Source: JASFQI01 sp050115555 (GTDB lineage: Bacteria; Desulfobacterota; DSM-4660; Desulfatiglandales; HGW-15). From it: a DNA stretch of 18,563 nt. The stretch covers positions 1 through 18,563 of the forward strand of contig JASFQI010000063.1 in NCBI GenBank assembly GCA_050115555.1, read 5' to 3'. The translations under genes and the position numbers were made by a program. Under the pieces are notes generated by a model. The model did no database searches, had not been told where the DNA came from, and was given only the letters and a program-made list of their open reading frames with translations. Positions 5,525 through 14,600 of the stretch are shown here, piece after piece (positions within the stretch are counted from its first letter, which is position 1; each line of letters begins with the position of its first letter).

Positions 5525-7927
5525 TCAGGGGGTTTCGATCTCCGCCAGCTTAAGGGTGATCTTCATGATCGAGTCGGGATTAAGAGATATCGAATTTATT
5601 CCTTCTTTCCGTAAAAACTCGGCAAACTCGGGGTAATCGCTCGGCCCTTGACCGCACAACCCGATATGGCGGTGATTCCTTCTCGCCCCTTGGATAGCCA
5701 TGGAAATCATCCGCATCACTCCAGGGTCTCGCTCGTCAAAATCGTGGGCCAACAGCGCAGAGTCACGGTCAACCCCTAACACAAGTTGGGTCAAGTCATT
5801 GGAGCCGATTGAAAAGCCGTCAAATAGCTTGCTGAATTCATCGACCAGAATGACATTATTGGGAATTTCGCACATGATATAGACCTGCAACCCGTTTTCT
5901 CCGCGTTTCAGCCCGTTTTTTGCCATCTCCGCCAGGACTTTTTCAGCCTCGTTCACCCGTCGGCAAAAGGGGATCATGATGATGAGATTGGTTAAGCCCA
6001 TCTCCTCCCGAACCCGCTTCATGGCCCTGCACTCCAGTCCAAAGCCTTCCCTGTATTTCTCATCATAGTAACGAGAGGCCCCACGGAAACCTATCATGGG
6101 ATTCTCTTCCAACGGTTCGAAGTAGTGTCCTCCCAAGAGATGGGCGTACTCGTTCGTCTTAAAGTCGCTCATGCGCACGATAACAGGCTTCGGGTAAAAA
6201 GCCGCCGCAATGGTCCCGACGCCATGAGACAGTTTTTCAACAAAATATTCTTCTTTATCCTGATAGCCGAAAGTGAGGTCGTCTAATTGTTTCCGTTCCG
6301 CCTCATCCGTTATCTTCTCGGGATGAATAAGGGCCATGGGATGAGCCTTTATGTAACTGTTGATAATAAACTCCATGCGTGCCAGCCCCACACCGTCGTT
6401 GGGTATCTTGGACAGGGAAAACGCCTGCTCGGGATTGCCGAGGTTCATCATGATCTCTGTTTTTGGTCGCCTAAGCTCTTTGAGGCTGTGCGTTTCGATG
6501 TGAAACGGGAGAATACCTTCATAGACCACACCTTCGTCGCCCTCGGCACAGCTTACCGTAACGTCCTGTCCTGTATGTATTTTTTCAGTAGCATCGCCCG
6601 CACCGACCACAGCCGGGATACCAAGCTCCCGGCTGACAATGGCTGCGTGGCAGGTCCTGCCTCCCCTGTTGCTGATAATTGCAGCCGCCGTCTTCATGAC
6701 AGGTTCCCAGTCCGGGTTGGTGCTGTCCGATACCAGAATCTCTCCGGGCTCAAACGAGGTTAGATGCGCCACATCGGAGATTACATGGCTTTTGCCCCCG
6801 GCGATCTTTTCGCCTACGCTCTTGCCTGTCGTCAGTATTGAGCCTTTCTTGTCCAGGCGGTATGTCTCCAGGATATCCATGTTTTTCTGTGACTCGACCG
6901 TTTCAGGCCGGGCCTGAACTATGAAAAGATCCCCGCTCATCCCGTCTTTTGCCCACTCAATGTCCATCGGGCGGGCCTCTCCAAGTTTCATCGAATAGTG
7001 GCCTTCGATCTCAAGGGCATAGCCGGCCAAGGTCAGAATATCCTCGTCTGTGATACAGAACCGCCCGCGGTCCGCCTCCGGCACGGCCACGTTTCGTGTA
7101 AGGACTTTCGAGTCGCTTATGCCGTAAATCATCTTGATGGACTTCCCTCCAAGATTTTTTCGGATTATGGCCTTGTGACCTTTTACATAAGTGGGTTTGA
7201 AGACATAGTATTCATCGGGGCTGACAGTCCCTTGGACAATGTTTTCTCCCAGCCCATAGGATGCCGTGATGAAAACCACGTCACGGAAACCCGTCTCCGT
7301 ATCCATGGTAAACATCACGCCGCTGGTGTCCAAGTCGGCACGTATCATCTTCATGACTCCTATTGACAGAGCTACCTCAAAATGGTCGAAGTTGTTATCA
7401 ATACGGTAAGATATTGCCCGGTTTGTAAAAAGCGATGCAAAGCATTTGCTGCAGGACTCTCTCAATGCCGGATATCCCCGTATATTGAGATACGTCTCCT
7501 GCTGGCCGGCAAATGAGGCCGTTGGGAGGTCTTCCGCCGTTGCCGAACTGCGCACGGCAACATCCGCGTCCGGGCCGTACTCCTCGCACAGCCTGTCATA
7601 GGCCGTCCTTATTTCAGCCCAGAGTTCATCCGGGATGCCGGCACTCAAAATCAAATCGCGGGCTCTTTTCCCCCGCTTCATAAGGTCATCCATGTTGGTC
7701 TTATCCAGACCCGCCATGGCTTCCTTGAGTTCCTCAAGGATTCCGGCTGATTGTATTACATGCCGGTATGCATCGGCCGTTATCGCAAAACCGTCCGGAA
7801 TATTGACTCCCCGGCCTGTGAGTTCACGGTACATCTCCCCTAGAGAGGCATTTTTACCCCCGACCAAGGGGACATCTTCGATCTTGATTTCATTGAACCA
7901 GCGAGTATATCCGGCATGTTGTTCCAT
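5525..7927 (-). CDS. ppsA: Phosphoenolpyruvate synthase
   Basis: An 800-aa protein from ATG 7927, which has a G-rich ribosome site (GGGGGG) just upstream; a TTG at 7975 would add 16 unlikely residues. E. coli PpsA is 792 aa. N-terminal ATP-binding domain: VGGKNASLGEM and the AVRSSATAEDLPTASFAGQQE stretch. Swivelling phospho-histidine domain: GGRTCHAAIVSRELGIPAVVG with the phosphorylated His at about 427. C-terminal PEP/pyruvate barrel: GVGLARMEFI, SIGSNDLTQLVLGVDRD and GLCGQGPSD with the acid/base Cys at about 758. It converts pyruvate, ATP and water to PEP, AMP and phosphate in the cytoplasm, feeding gluconeogenesis and thus sugar nucleotides such as UDP-glucose. The gene is 75 nt downstream of groEL and 111 nt upstream of the alarmone synthetase. 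All active-site residues appear intact, so this is a functional enzyme rather than a relic. Confidence 0.96.
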   Translation of the reverse strand: MEQHAGYTRWFNEIKIEDVPLVGGKNASLGEMYRELTGRGVNIPDGFAITADAYRHVIQSAGILEELKEAMAGLDKTNMDDLMKRGKRARDLILSAGIPDELWAEIRTAYDRLCEEYGPDADVAVRSSATAEDLPTASFAGQQETYLNIRGYPALRESCSKCFASLFTNRAISYRIDNNFDHFEVALSIGVMKMIRADLDTSGVMFTMDTETGFRDVVFITASYGLGENIVQGTVSPDEYYVFKPTYVKGHKAIIRKNLGGKSIKMIYGISDSKVLTRNVAVPEADRGRFCITDEDILTLAGYALEIEGHYSMKLGEARPMDIEWAKDGMSGDLFIVQARPETVESQKNMDILETYRLDKKGSILTTGKSVGEKIAGGKSHVISDVAHLTSFEPGEILVSDSTNPDWEPVMKTAAAIISNRGGRTCHAAIVSRELGIPAVVGAGDATEKIHTGQDVTVSCAEGDEGVVYEGILPFHIETHSLKELRRPKTEIMMNLGNPEQAFSLSKIPNDGVGLARMEFIINSYIKAHPMALIHPEKITDEAERKQLDDLTFGYQDKEEYFVEKLSHGVGTIAAAFYPKPVIVRMSDFKTNEYAHLLGGHYFEPLEENPMIGFRGASRYYDEKYREGFGLECRAMKRVREEMGLTNLIIMIPFCRRVNEAEKVLAEMAKNGLKRGENGLQVYIMCEIPNNVILVDEFSKLFDGFSIGSNDLTQLVLGVDRDSALLAHDFDERDPGVMRMISMAIQGARRNHRHIGLCGQGPSDYPEFAEFLRKEGINSISLNPDSIMKITLKLAEIETP

Positions 7928-8002
7928 CTTAGCCCCCCATTCCGTTCCGGAACTCAGAAAATCGGCCTTCCCCAAACATTCGGCGGTAAGCCGTGAGATC
8001 CG

Positions 8003-9622
8003 TTAATACATGCCTTCCGGCATGGTGGGTGCCGAGGACTTCTCCTTTTCAGGCTTTTCAGCGACCATGGCCTCCGTGGTCATGAGGAGACCGGCCACGG
8101 ATGCGGCGTTTTGAAGTGCAAATCGCGTCACCTTGGTCGGATCCACAATGCCGGCCTTCATCAAGTCCTCATACGTCCCTGTTTCGGCATTGAATCCAAA
8201 GGCCCCTTCGCCCTCCCTGACGTGCTCGACCACCACCGATCCCTCAGAACCGCTATTGTCGGCGATCTGCCTCACAGGCTCTTCAAGGGCGCGTTTGATG
8301 AGGTTCGCCCCAAGCTGCTCTTCACCCGGAAATTGAGCCTTTTCAAGGACCTTCACGGCACGCATATAGGCAACACCTCCACCGGGAACAATCCCTTCCT
8401 CCACGGCCGCGCGTGTGGCATTGAGAGCATCCTCGACCCTGTCTTTTTTCTCCTTCATTTCGGTCTCCGTAGCCGCGCCGACATGGATAACGGCCACGCC
8501 CCCGACCAATTTTGCAAGGCGTTCCTGAAGCTTTTCCCTGTCATAGTCGCTGGTGGTCTCTTCGCTTTGGGCCCGGAGCTGTTTTACACGACCCTCCAAG
8601 GCCTTACGGTCGCCCCCCCCGTCAATAATCGTTGTGTTATCCTTGTCTATGGTAATGCGTACGGCTGTGCCAAGATCCTCGAGGGTGGTGTTTTCCAGCT
8701 TGACGCCCAGGTCCTCGCTGACCACCCGCCCCCCGGTCAGGACGGCGATATCTTCCAGCATGGCCTTTCGTCTGTCGCCAAAGCCCGGGGCCTTGACCGC
8801 CGCGCAATGGAGCGTTCCTCTCAACTGATTCACCACCAGGGTCGCCAGCGCCTCCCCTTCCACATCCTCTGCAATGATCAAGAGCGGCCTACCGCTTTGC
8901 GCAACCTGCTCCAGGATGGGCAACAGGTCTTTCATGGCACTGATCTTCTTTTCGTTTAAAAGGATGTAGGGCTCCTCGAGATCAATCAGCATCTTCTCGG
9001 GGTCCGTCACAAAGTAGGGACTCAGGTACCCCCTGTCGAACTGCATTCCCTCGACGACATCGAGGGTGGTTTCCATGACCTTGGCTTCCTCAACGGTAAT
9101 CACACCCTCCTTGCCCACTTTTTCCATGGCATCGGCGATAATATCCCCGATGGCGCGATCGTTGTTTGCCGAAATCGTTCCGACCTGAGAGATATCCTTT
9201 TTGTCCTTTGTGGGTTTGGAGATCTTTCTCAGCTCGTCCACCACCATGCCGACGGACTTATCGATGCCCCGCTTGACCGACATGGGGTTGCAGCCCGCGG
9301 CCAAAAGCTTGGCCCCCTCACGATAGATGGCCCGGGCCAGGATGGTCGCCGTGGTGGTGCCGTCCCCGGCGACGTCGGATGTCTTGGAGGCCACCTCCTT
9401 GACCATCTGTGCGCCTATGTTTTCAAACCTGTCTTTCAGGTCGATCTCCTTGGCAACGGTCACGCCATCCTTGCTGATCTTGGGCGCACCCCAGGACCTT
9501 TCAAGAAGGACATTTCGCCCTTTCGGACCAAGGGTCACCTTCACCGCGTCGGCCAGAGTATCCACACCTTTGAGCATTTTCTCTCTTGCCTTTGCCGCGT
9601 ATTTGATCTCTTTTCCCGCCAT
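8003..9622 (-). CDS. groEL: Chaperonin GroEL (Hsp60)
   Basis: 539 aa, full length, collinear with GroEL throughout. The equatorial ATP site shows LGPKGRNVLLE and VAGDGTTTATILARAI; the apical domain has the LLIIAEDVEGEAL and APGFGDRRKAMLEDIAVLTGG stretches; the second equatorial part has EEGIVPGGGVAYMRA. It assembles as a tetradecamer with GroES and folds cytoplasmic proteins with ATP. Odd point: the tail ends PTMPEGMY and lacks the run of GGM repeats seen in E. coli GroEL; some functional GroELs also have short tails. The ATG at 9622 is preceded by GGAGG within the 19-nt gap after groES, so the two form the usual groESL operon. ppsA follows 75 nt later. Confidence 0.98.
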   Translation of the reverse strand: MAGKEIKYAAKAREKMLKGVDTLADAVKVTLGPKGRNVLLERSWGAPKISKDGVTVAKEIDLKDRFENIGAQMVKEVASKTSDVAGDGTTTATILARAIYREGAKLLAAGCNPMSVKRGIDKSVGMVVDELRKISKPTKDKKDISQVGTISANNDRAIGDIIADAMEKVGKEGVITVEEAKVMETTLDVVEGMQFDRGYLSPYFVTDPEKMLIDLEEPYILLNEKKISAMKDLLPILEQVAQSGRPLLIIAEDVEGEALATLVVNQLRGTLHCAAVKAPGFGDRRKAMLEDIAVLTGGRVVSEDLGVKLENTTLEDLGTAVRITIDKDNTTIIDGGGDRKALEGRVKQLRAQSEETTSDYDREKLQERLAKLVGGVAVIHVGAATETEMKEKKDRVEDALNATRAAVEEGIVPGGGVAYMRAVKVLEKAQFPGEEQLGANLIKRALEEPVRQIADNSGSEGSVVVEHVREGEGAFGFNAETGTYEDLMKAGIVDPTKVTRFALQNAASVAGLLMTTEAMVAEKPEKEKSSAPTMPEGMY

Positions 9623-9641
9623 TCCTTATGACCTCCGTCCG

Positions 9642-9932
9642 TCACTTTTCGATGATACCCAGGATATCATCCTCTCTCATAATGAGATGTTCCACACCGT
9701 CGAGCTTGATTTCATTTCCAGCATACTTACCGAAAAGCACGCGATCATCCTCTTTGACTTCAAGAGGGATACGGTTTCCGTTTTCATCCCATCTTCCTGG
9801 ACCAACCGCTACGACCTTTCCTTCTTGCGGTTTTTCCCTTGCCGTGCCTGGAATAAGGATCCCTCCGGGGGTCTTGTCCTTCTCCTCGATTCCGACAACA
9901 ACCATCCTGTCGTTCAATGGTTTTATCTTCAT
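9642..9932 (-). CDS. groES: Co-chaperonin GroES (Hsp10)
   Basis: 96 aa, standard length. It begins MKIKPLNDRMVVVGIEE, then the mobile loop DKTPGGILIPGTAREKPQEG that docks on GroEL, GKVVAVGPG, VLFGKYAGNEI and the closing REDDILGIIEK. It caps the GroEL ring. The ATG at 9932 has a strong CGGAGGAG ribosome site. The 235 nt upstream carry no CIRCE inverted repeat and no clear sigma32 promoter by eye, so how this copy is induced is not visible; it may also be read through from the glucan synthase unit. Confidence 0.98.
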   Translation of the reverse strand: MKIKPLNDRMVVVGIEEKDKTPGGILIPGTAREKPQEGKVVAVGPGRWDENGNRIPLEVKEDDRVLFGKYAGNEIKLDGVEHLIMREDDILGIIEK

Positions 9933-9982
9933 TTAACTCCTCCGATTTACTAGGATTATGGAAAGCCAAGTGACGTATGAAC

Positions 9983-10105
9983 TTACTCTGCAGGGTGTTT
10001 TCCCGGCATCATTCCAATCTCCTCCCTCTGCATAACTTCCTTCTGCAACACAAGATGGGCCAATTGATCCAAGACATTCCAGCGAGCGGACAAAATTTCA
10101 TGAAA
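9983..10105 (-). pseudogene. Probable remnant of an FtsH C-terminal tail
   Basis: In the gap between the 263-aa gene and groES, one minus-strand frame is open for 40 codons between TGA (10106-10108) and TAA (9983-9985) with no credible start. It reads ILSARWNVLDQLAHLVLQKE and then VMQREEI. This matches the last helices of FtsH, where a typical ending has the pattern IL...L..LA..LL.KE.L..EEI. It also aligns without gaps with the end of the ftsH-like gene at 2781 (LHKMADALLKNETLNHAEI): conserved L, M/L-A, L, E and EI positions coincide. DNA sequences differ, so it comes from another ftsH paralogue. No upstream ftsH sequence was found in any frame, implying deletion of the rest. The stretch is short, so homology is likely but unproven. 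Confidence 0.5.
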
Positions 10106-10167
10106 TCAGGAGAATAAAAATGAAAAGACCCTTCAATCTACGAAACACGTTCTTTACTGGGACATCG

Positions 10168-10959
10168 TTAAACCTGCGTTCTTTTCATCGCCAGTTCAGC
10201 CAGGAATTCAAAAACCTCTATGCCTTCAAGATCAGCTTGTCCATCGCCCTGGTGATATCGAATGACCCACGCCAGATCTACATCACGGTGAGGTGAAAAG
10301 ACTCCCTTCTTCAGGCCTAGCAATAACTTTTCGTCATCGAATAGGATAAGATGCTCAAAGGTGGAAACAGCGTTACCGTGAAGCTTTGGTCCGGCATAAA
10401 TACGCAAATCCCGCGCAAGGAAGTCCAGATACAAGGGCTCGAAAGCCACCAAGTCGACAAAGAGATCCAGGGATTCCCGAATCTCCCTGATGGATTTCCG
10501 TCCCAGCGCGCGACGAGCATCCTCCACCAGCAGCGTCAGGTCATCCCTGGTATAAGACAGATCCAGCAGAGCCAAGGCGTTTGCGTGCAATTTCTTGAGT
10601 GAATCCTTCCCTTTAGTTACAATCACATCCCGATCATCCATAATTTTCCTGATATTTTTAACGCTGAACATTTCCTGCCAGTGAGGGCTTTTCCGCATGG
10701 CTACGTCATCCACTGACGTGTGATAGACGGCCAATTCGTTGTCGAGCACCACAACCTCCATGATGTCGCTTTCCATTGGGCGCACATAGAGGTGGAGACC
10801 GCTCACTTTTCTATGCTCAAAATCAGTCATCTCGAGAAGTTTCTGGGACAGGACCTTGTCCAACCATGGCTTTTCAGGTGGTTCTCTCATTGTGGAAACA
10901 AGCTTTTCCAAAAGCCTGTCGAGCTTGATTTTGGTCTTTAGGTCCTCTTTGAAGGCCAT
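10168..10959 (-). CDS. Hypothetical protein (263 aa)
   Basis: Starts at ATG 10959, nine bases after an AGGAG site; an in-frame GTG at 10965 is too close to that site. Predicted soluble and cytoplasmic: no signal peptide or membrane segment, no Cys, many Asp/Glu/Arg/Lys/Leu. N-terminal charged helix (FKEDLKTKIKLDRLLEKLV), a middle section with beta-like strands (SGLHLYVRP, IMEVVVLDNELAVYHTS), a region WQEMFSVKNIRKIMDDRDVIV, then helices (LVEDARRALGRKSIREIRESL) and a C-terminal part with DLAWVIRYHQGDGQADLEGIEVFEFLA. I recognise no family or catalytic motif. It lies 39 nt downstream of the 190-aa gene and in the same run as the glucan synthase, so the three are probably one transcript. It ends 235 nt before groES. 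Confidence 0.75.
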   Translation of the reverse strand: MAFKEDLKTKIKLDRLLEKLVSTMREPPEKPWLDKVLSQKLLEMTDFEHRKVSGLHLYVRPMESDIMEVVVLDNELAVYHTSVDDVAMRKSPHWQEMFSVKNIRKIMDDRDVIVTKGKDSLKKLHANALALLDLSYTRDDLTLLVEDARRALGRKSIREIRESLDLFVDLVAFEPLYLDFLARDLRIYAGPKLHGNAVSTFEHLILFDDEKLLLGLKKGVFSPHRDVDLAWVIRYHQGDGQADLEGIEVFEFLAELAMKRTQV

Positions 10960-10998
10960 GGGCACAATCTCCTCGCAAGGTAGTTTGTGCTGATTGCT

Positions 10999-11571
10999 TC
11001 AGCGATCCGAGTTCAGCTTTATAACGTCGTCATATTGAACAGGTAACAGGTCATCCTCAAAGGAATCTCTGATCTCCTGGCGAATAACTTTCTGCAAGAA
11101 ATCGTAGCCTTCCTTGTCAACCATCTTAATCGTCCATAAATGATGCGGGGGGTAAGGTTTCCCGTAACTACCCTCCACTCTCTTAAACAGGTGGCGAAGG
11201 ATTGGCGTGTCAATGGCCCCGTTTAACATTGGCATCAGAGATCTCGCCTTTTCCAGACTTGGCATCTTGCAGTAGTAAACGTAGACCTTGAGAGCAAGAT
11301 CGAGAACCTCTGCAGCTTGACAATATGATGGAGGTTCGGGGGTATCCGCCAACACGATTGTTTTAACAAACCACTGGCAGAAGTCGCTGTGCCTCTTACC
11401 GAAGTCTTGATCTGTACTGATGCAGTCAAGAGCTTCAAAGAAATCTGTCAGTTTCCTTTTGATGAGATCCGTTGAACGTTCTTGGAACAAAGGCATCATG
11501 GCGGTAAAACCGACAGCCATATTGATGATGTTTTGTTTCATTGCTTTTTCCGCCAGTTCCAGCGCGTCCAT
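10999..11571 (-). CDS. Hypothetical protein (190 aa), helical
   Basis: Starts at ATG 11571, five bases after an AGGTG site; a TTG at 11595 is possible but lacks a site. The protein appears largely alpha-helical and soluble. Notable stretches are FQERSTDLIKRKLTDFFEAL, a centre reading SYCQAAEVLDLALKVYVYYC with two Cys, LNGAIDTPILRHLFKR, and a C-terminal charged segment. The central stretch resembles a motif (GQAxKVLDxxLKVYVYYC) that I recall in uncharacterised bacterial proteins, without known function. It begins 49 nt after the stop of the glucan synthase and precedes the 263-aa gene by 39 nt. Co-transcription with the synthase suggests, but does not show, a linked role. Confidence 0.75.
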   Translation of the reverse strand: MDALELAEKAMKQNIINMAVGFTAMMPLFQERSTDLIKRKLTDFFEALDCISTDQDFGKRHSDFCQWFVKTIVLADTPEPPSYCQAAEVLDLALKVYVYYCKMPSLEKARSLMPMLNGAIDTPILRHLFKRVEGSYGKPYPPHHLWTIKMVDKEGYDFLQKVIRQEIRDSFEDDLLPVQYDDVIKLNSDR

Positions 11572-11620
11572 TTGGTCACCTGTGTTCTTGAGCAATTTTG
11601 ATCTTCTACAGTCCCACCCA

Positions 11621-14600
11621 TTAACCTGCTTCTGATATCTCTTCAGATATATTGGGCGACCACTCTACAAACCGGGGTGACTTCGGTGTCTCTGCGCTTA
11701 TTCTAACCTCGACCGAATGTTCCTGATGGTCATTATTAAGGGGGATCTCCTTATCGCTCTGCTTTATCCCATCAACCATCACGTGAACCTCATCATTCTC
11801 ATCGTGCGTTTGCATCACGTCGATGTGGTAGACGGTCTCTCGATACCGGTAGTGTATCTTGAACCCCTCCCAATCCACGGGGATGCAAGGCGCGACATGC
11901 AGCTTATCCACTTCCAGCCTCAGCCCGAGAAGTGATTCAACGATCAGCCGGTACATCCAGGTCGCCGAGCCCGTGTACCATGTCCAACCGCCGCGCCCGG
12001 TATGCGGTTTTACCGCATAGACATCCGCGGCAACGACGTACGGTTCCACTTTGTAGTTTGCAATCGCCTCGGGGGACCTGGCATGGTTCACCGGGTTGAT
12101 CATGGTAAACATCTCCCATGCGCGGCGGTTATCGCCCAAGGCAGCGAACGCCATCGCCACCCAGATCGCCGCGTGAGTGTATTGCCCGCCGTTTTCTCTC
12201 ACACCGGGGGCATATCCCTTGATGTAGCCGGGATTCAAATCCGATTTGTCGAAGGGCGGATCCAACAGCTGGATCAGCGCATGGTCCCGGTGAACGAGGT
12301 GTTCGTCTACCGCTTCCATAGCCAGGCGAGAGCGCTCTGCATCACCGGCGCCTGATAGAACAGACCAGCTTTGCGCAATCGCATCAATCCGGCATTCGGA
12401 GTTACTCGCTGAGCCAAGCGGCGAACCGTCGTCGAAGTAGGCGCGTCGGTACCACCCTCCATCCCAGCCGTTCTGTTCGAGGTTCCGGCGCAGTTGAGCC
12501 GTCTCCTTCCGACAACGATCGACGAAAGATTGGTCACCCCGTACACGGGCAACCTCTGTGAATTGCATAAGCACTTCATAAAGGAAAAATCCCAACCAGA
12601 CGCTTTCGCCCTTGCCGTGTCGGCCAACCAGGTTCATGCCGTCGTTCCAGTCACCGGAGCCAATGAGCGGTAGCCCGTGCTCACCCACCCTGAGTCCCCT
12701 CAGGATGGCTCGCTCACAGTGTTCGTACAAAGACGCCGATTCCTCGGACCGGTCGGGCTGATCATAATAGGAGTCCTCGTCCGCCTTAACCGATCGCCCC
12801 TCAATAAAGGGAATGGTTTCATCCAACACCCCTGTGTCCCCTGTGTTTAGAACATAGCGGCAGACCGCCAAAGGCAGCCAGAGGTAATCATCCGAACAGT
12901 GCGTGCGCACGCCCCGGCCCGAGGGGGGATGCCACCAGTGCTGAACATCTCCTGCCCTGAATTGACGGGCCGCACAACGGAGTAAGTGCTCTCGCAGAAG
13001 ACGCGGCTCGGCGTGGACGAGTGCCATGACGTCCTGCAATTGATCGCGGAAACCGTAGGCGCCCCCGGGTTGGTAGGTCCCGCTCCTCGCCCAAAGACGG
13101 CACGCCAGAGTCTGATATAGGAGCCAGCCGTTGGCCAGGACATTGAGTGAAGGGTCAGGTGTCTCCACCTGTACGGCGCCGAGAGTGTGCTTCCAGTATT
13201 GCCACACCTCTTCGAGTGCTTGGCGGGCCGCTTCGGAACCCCGGAAGCGATTGACCATATGGATAGCGTCACCGGCGTTTTGCCCCAAGCCAAGCATGAA
13301 GACAATCTCACGTTCTTGCCCGTCGCCTATCTCGAAGGCCACCTGGAGCGCTCCACAGGGGTCCAGAGCGGCCCCCACCTTTCCTGAAAGACGAGACCGA
13401 GTCATGGCAGCCGGATCCTGAAGTGTACCGTTTCGCCCGATAAACTCCTTCCTGTCGCCACACACAGTCCGGGCTGCATCGTCCACATCGAAAAAGGCAA
13501 CCCGGCTGTCAAACTCCGCGCTGTATCGGTTCCCTGCTAAAATCGCTCCGCTTCCGGGATCGATTTTTGTGATCACATGCATGGCTGTTTTCTGCCGCAG
13601 ATCTCCCAGTACCCATTCCACATACCCTGTGGCTGAAAGTCGCCGGGATCGGCCGGACTCGTTACGCACTTTCAAGACCGTGAACTTGATTGGCTCGTTC
13701 AGCGCCACATAAATCCAGAGCTCTGAGCGGATGCCTCGCTCCGTGTGCTCAAAAACGCTGTAGCCGAAACCGTGCCGAGTTGCATAAGGCATCACACCTC
13801 GGCTTGGCAATGGAGTGGGGGACCAAAAGTGGCCCCTCTCTTCATCACGGAGGTAAAAGGCCTCCCCGCTCGAATCGGTTACAGGGTCGTTGCTCCAGGG
13901 GGTGAGGCGGAACTCGTGGGCATTTTCGCTCCAGGTGCAGCATGGGCCGCTTTCCGAGACGAGGGTTCCGAAGTTTGGGTTCGCGAGCACATTCGCCCAT
14001 GGCGCCGGGGTTGCCACTTCATGCGCGGTGGTAATGACGTATTCGCGCCCATCCGGGGTGAACCCGCCCAGCCCATTGAAAAAGATAAGATCTCCGCGAG
14101 GCAATGCGTCCACGGCCGGGGGAGAGGCGCGGCCGGTTCGCTTTGGGACAAGGTATGGCACGTTTGTTTCTACAACACTGCGACGGTTGATCTGATCCTC
14201 CAACGCCCCTCGGTTATCGGTTATGATGGCGCGGGCGACCGTTTGGAACAGGATACGATCCTCGTTCGATATCTGGTCCCCAGACCGAACAGAGATACCG
14301 CCCGGTCGCTCGGTCACATTGGATTCAATACCCGTTTCAATCAGCTCCATAATTTGTTCGTGGAGCCCTTGCCTGTAGCCGGTGTGATCTTCGTTCCAGA
14401 TCATCAGGTCTACGGTCAGCCCTTTTAAGCGCCAGTATGCATGGGCCTTCACGAGTTGGCGCACCAAATCGATATTGGCGGAGTCCGCGATTCGCAACAG
14501 CACAACCGGAAAATCTCCGGAAACGGCATAGCTCCATAGGCCTGATTGTCCTCGGCGGTTTTTGATGAGGACCCTCTGGTCGGCACGCAGGGATGAATTG

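Noticed and set aside
8111..8959. Plus-strand ORF of 282 codons opposite groEL
   Set aside because: It is antisense to a well-conserved GroEL and has no protein-like motif pattern or ribosome site; it is a shadow frame.
9933..10167. CIRCE operator or sigma32 heat-shock promoter upstream of groES
   Set aside because: No TTAGCACTC-N9-GAGTGCTAA-like inverted repeat and no convincing CTTGAA/CCCCAT pair was found on the minus strand.
13745..14428. Plus-strand ORFs opposite the glucan synthase
   Set aside because: They follow from the high-GC codon bias of the synthase frame; no family resemblance or start signals.
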